Shown here piece by piece: positions 14,082-14,481 of a DNA stretch of 14,481 bases (position 1 is its first letter; every line of letters starts with the position of its first letter). A program made the translations under genes and the position numbers. The notes under the pieces were generated by a model. The model was not told where the DNA came from, did no database searches, and saw nothing but the letters and a program-made list of their open reading frames with translations. The DNA comes from UMGS1601 sp964617585 (GTDB taxonomy: Bacteria; Bacillota; Clostridia; Oscillospirales; Ruminococcaceae), in contig CAZTXS010000030.1 of NCBI GenBank assembly GCA_964617585.1, positions 1 to 14,481 on the forward strand, given 5' to 3'.

Positions 14082-14094
14082 CGATAATATATCG
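14082..14094. promoter_or_regulatory. Small inverted repeat upstream of the LRR gene
   Basis: CGATA and TATCG flank a three-base centre. On the minus strand a TATATT lies 17 nt downstream of TATCGA, so the repeat would sit on the -35 of a poor promoter for the LRR gene, as an operator might. A 5-bp palindrome can occur by chance in AT-rich DNA. Confidence 0.2.
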
Positions 14095-14217
14095 GTTACT
14101 TAAATTATAAATTCTTTTCAACTAAGCTATGTGAAAAAGAAGTGAAATAAAAAATTCCCCCCGAAGCCTATATTCTCATATTCCGTTTTCAATAGTCACG
14201 CTGTAAAAAATATTTCA

Positions 14218-14223
14218 TATAAT
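14218..14223 (+). promoter_or_regulatory. Possible -10 for the DUF6774-like gene
   Basis: A perfect TATAAT lies 31 nt before the ATG at 14255, giving a predicted start near 14230 and a leader of about 25 nt. No matching -35 is found at 16-18 nt, so recognition would depend on another factor or sigma subunit. Confidence 0.4.
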
Positions 14224-14254
14224 AATATGAGTCCATAGCAAAAGGAATGATTAT

Positions 14255-14437
14255 ATGAACTCTTGCGAAATAACGGCGTCCGTAACAGCAATAGCGAATA
14301 TGATAGCTCAATGTCTTGATGATGAAGAGTTGTCGCTTCTCGGAGCAATTCTAACTCAGCTAGGCGACACACTTGAAACCATTTCGGCACAAAGGGCTCT
14401 TTGCGAAAGCAAAAACGAAAACGCGGTAATTCAATAA
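14255..14437 (+). CDS. Small DUF6774-like protein
   Basis: A 60-residue cytosolic protein without signal peptide or membrane segment. The core (about 9-48) is predicted to be helical, with CLDDEELSLLGAILTQLGDT (20-39) followed by LETISAQRA. The pattern 'DEEL.LL...TQLGDTL.TI.AQR' fits small proteins I recognise as DUF6774, found in gut Clostridia and of unknown role. The two amphipathic helices suggest a helical hairpin that may pair with itself or a partner; this is inference. ATG has an AAAGG site (14241-14245) at 9 nt. Its TAA stop is the first bases of repeat copy D. The stop-to-stop frame on the opposite strand is a shadow. Confidence 0.7.
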   Translation: MNSCEITASVTAIANMIAQCLDDEELSLLGAILTQLGDTLETISAQRALCESKNENAVIQ

Positions 14438-14481
14438 GGGCTTGCCCGTCATTCAACGTGGCAAGGGTCGGCATTGCCGAC
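14434..14481 (+). repeat. Structured dispersed repeat, copy D (cut by the window end)
   Basis: The conserved head (ATAAGGGCTTGCCCGTC, then ATTCAACG) begins on the stop codon of the DUF6774-like gene and continues through the complete H1 hairpin GTCGGC/GCCGAC (14467-14481), where the window ends. H1 and its flank (GCAAGGGTCGGCATTGCCGA) are identical to copy B. H2, H3 and the tail would lie beyond the window. Confidence 0.85.

Noticed and set aside
1..14481. CRISPR array, integrase, transposase, phage or tRNA genes
   Set aside because: No regularly spaced direct repeats, no recombinase or transposase motifs and no tRNA cloverleaf were recognised by reading both strands.

Overview
The window (about 38-40% G+C by eye) looks like chromosome from a spore-forming, low-G+C Gram-positive, most likely a gut Clostridium of the Ruminococcus/Oscillospiraceae type. 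Pointers are a spoIID gene, a DUF4364 protein, a DUF6774-like 60-residue protein, secreted BspA-type leucine-rich and YD-repeat proteins, Shine-Dalgarno sites of the AGGAGG type, and Rho-independent terminators. The taxonomic call is inference from gene content only.

Layout from left to right. (1) 1-377: a near-consensus sigma-A promoter fires leftward out of the window into an rRNA-operon-type leader, followed by an AT-rich upstream tract and a full copy (A) of a structured repeat. (2) 378-1789, minus strand: a GNAT acetyltransferase followed by a flavin reductase-like protein. (3) 1790-2204: no intact gene; hairpins and short coding-like fragments in several frames, possibly a second dispersed repeat. 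(4) 2205-8680, minus strand: a tight five-gene unit, pcrA - aroB - aroA - aroC - DUF4364, with gaps of 18, 32, -1 and 34 nt. It links a DNA helicase to three shikimate-pathway enzymes that lead to chorismate. (5) 8876-10249, minus strand: citrate synthase as a single-gene unit with its own strong promoter, a GTG start and a terminator. (6) 10443-11825, minus strand: a secreted YD/MORN-like repeat protein with a basic C-terminal domain. (7) 12154-13137, plus strand: spoIID, the sporulation lytic transglycosylase, behind a possible sigma-E promoter. (8) 13211-14017, minus strand: a secreted BspA-type LRR protein. (9) 14255-14437, plus strand: a small DUF6774-like protein.

The most unusual signal is a family of structured repeats of about 130 nt. 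There are two full copies (A 251-382, plus; B 11843-11979, minus), one copy cut by the window end (D, from 14434, plus) and one head-only remnant (C, near 10339-10366). A and B share a conserved head and tail and three hairpins in the same order, but the hairpin stems differ in sequence while keeping their pairing. This covariation suggests selection on an RNA or single-stranded DNA fold. One copy starts on a stop codon, one ends on a stop codon, and copy B makes up most of the apparent 5' leader of the YD-repeat gene. It could be an IS200/IS605-type miniature element or an unnamed structured RNA repeat; no transposase is present in the window.
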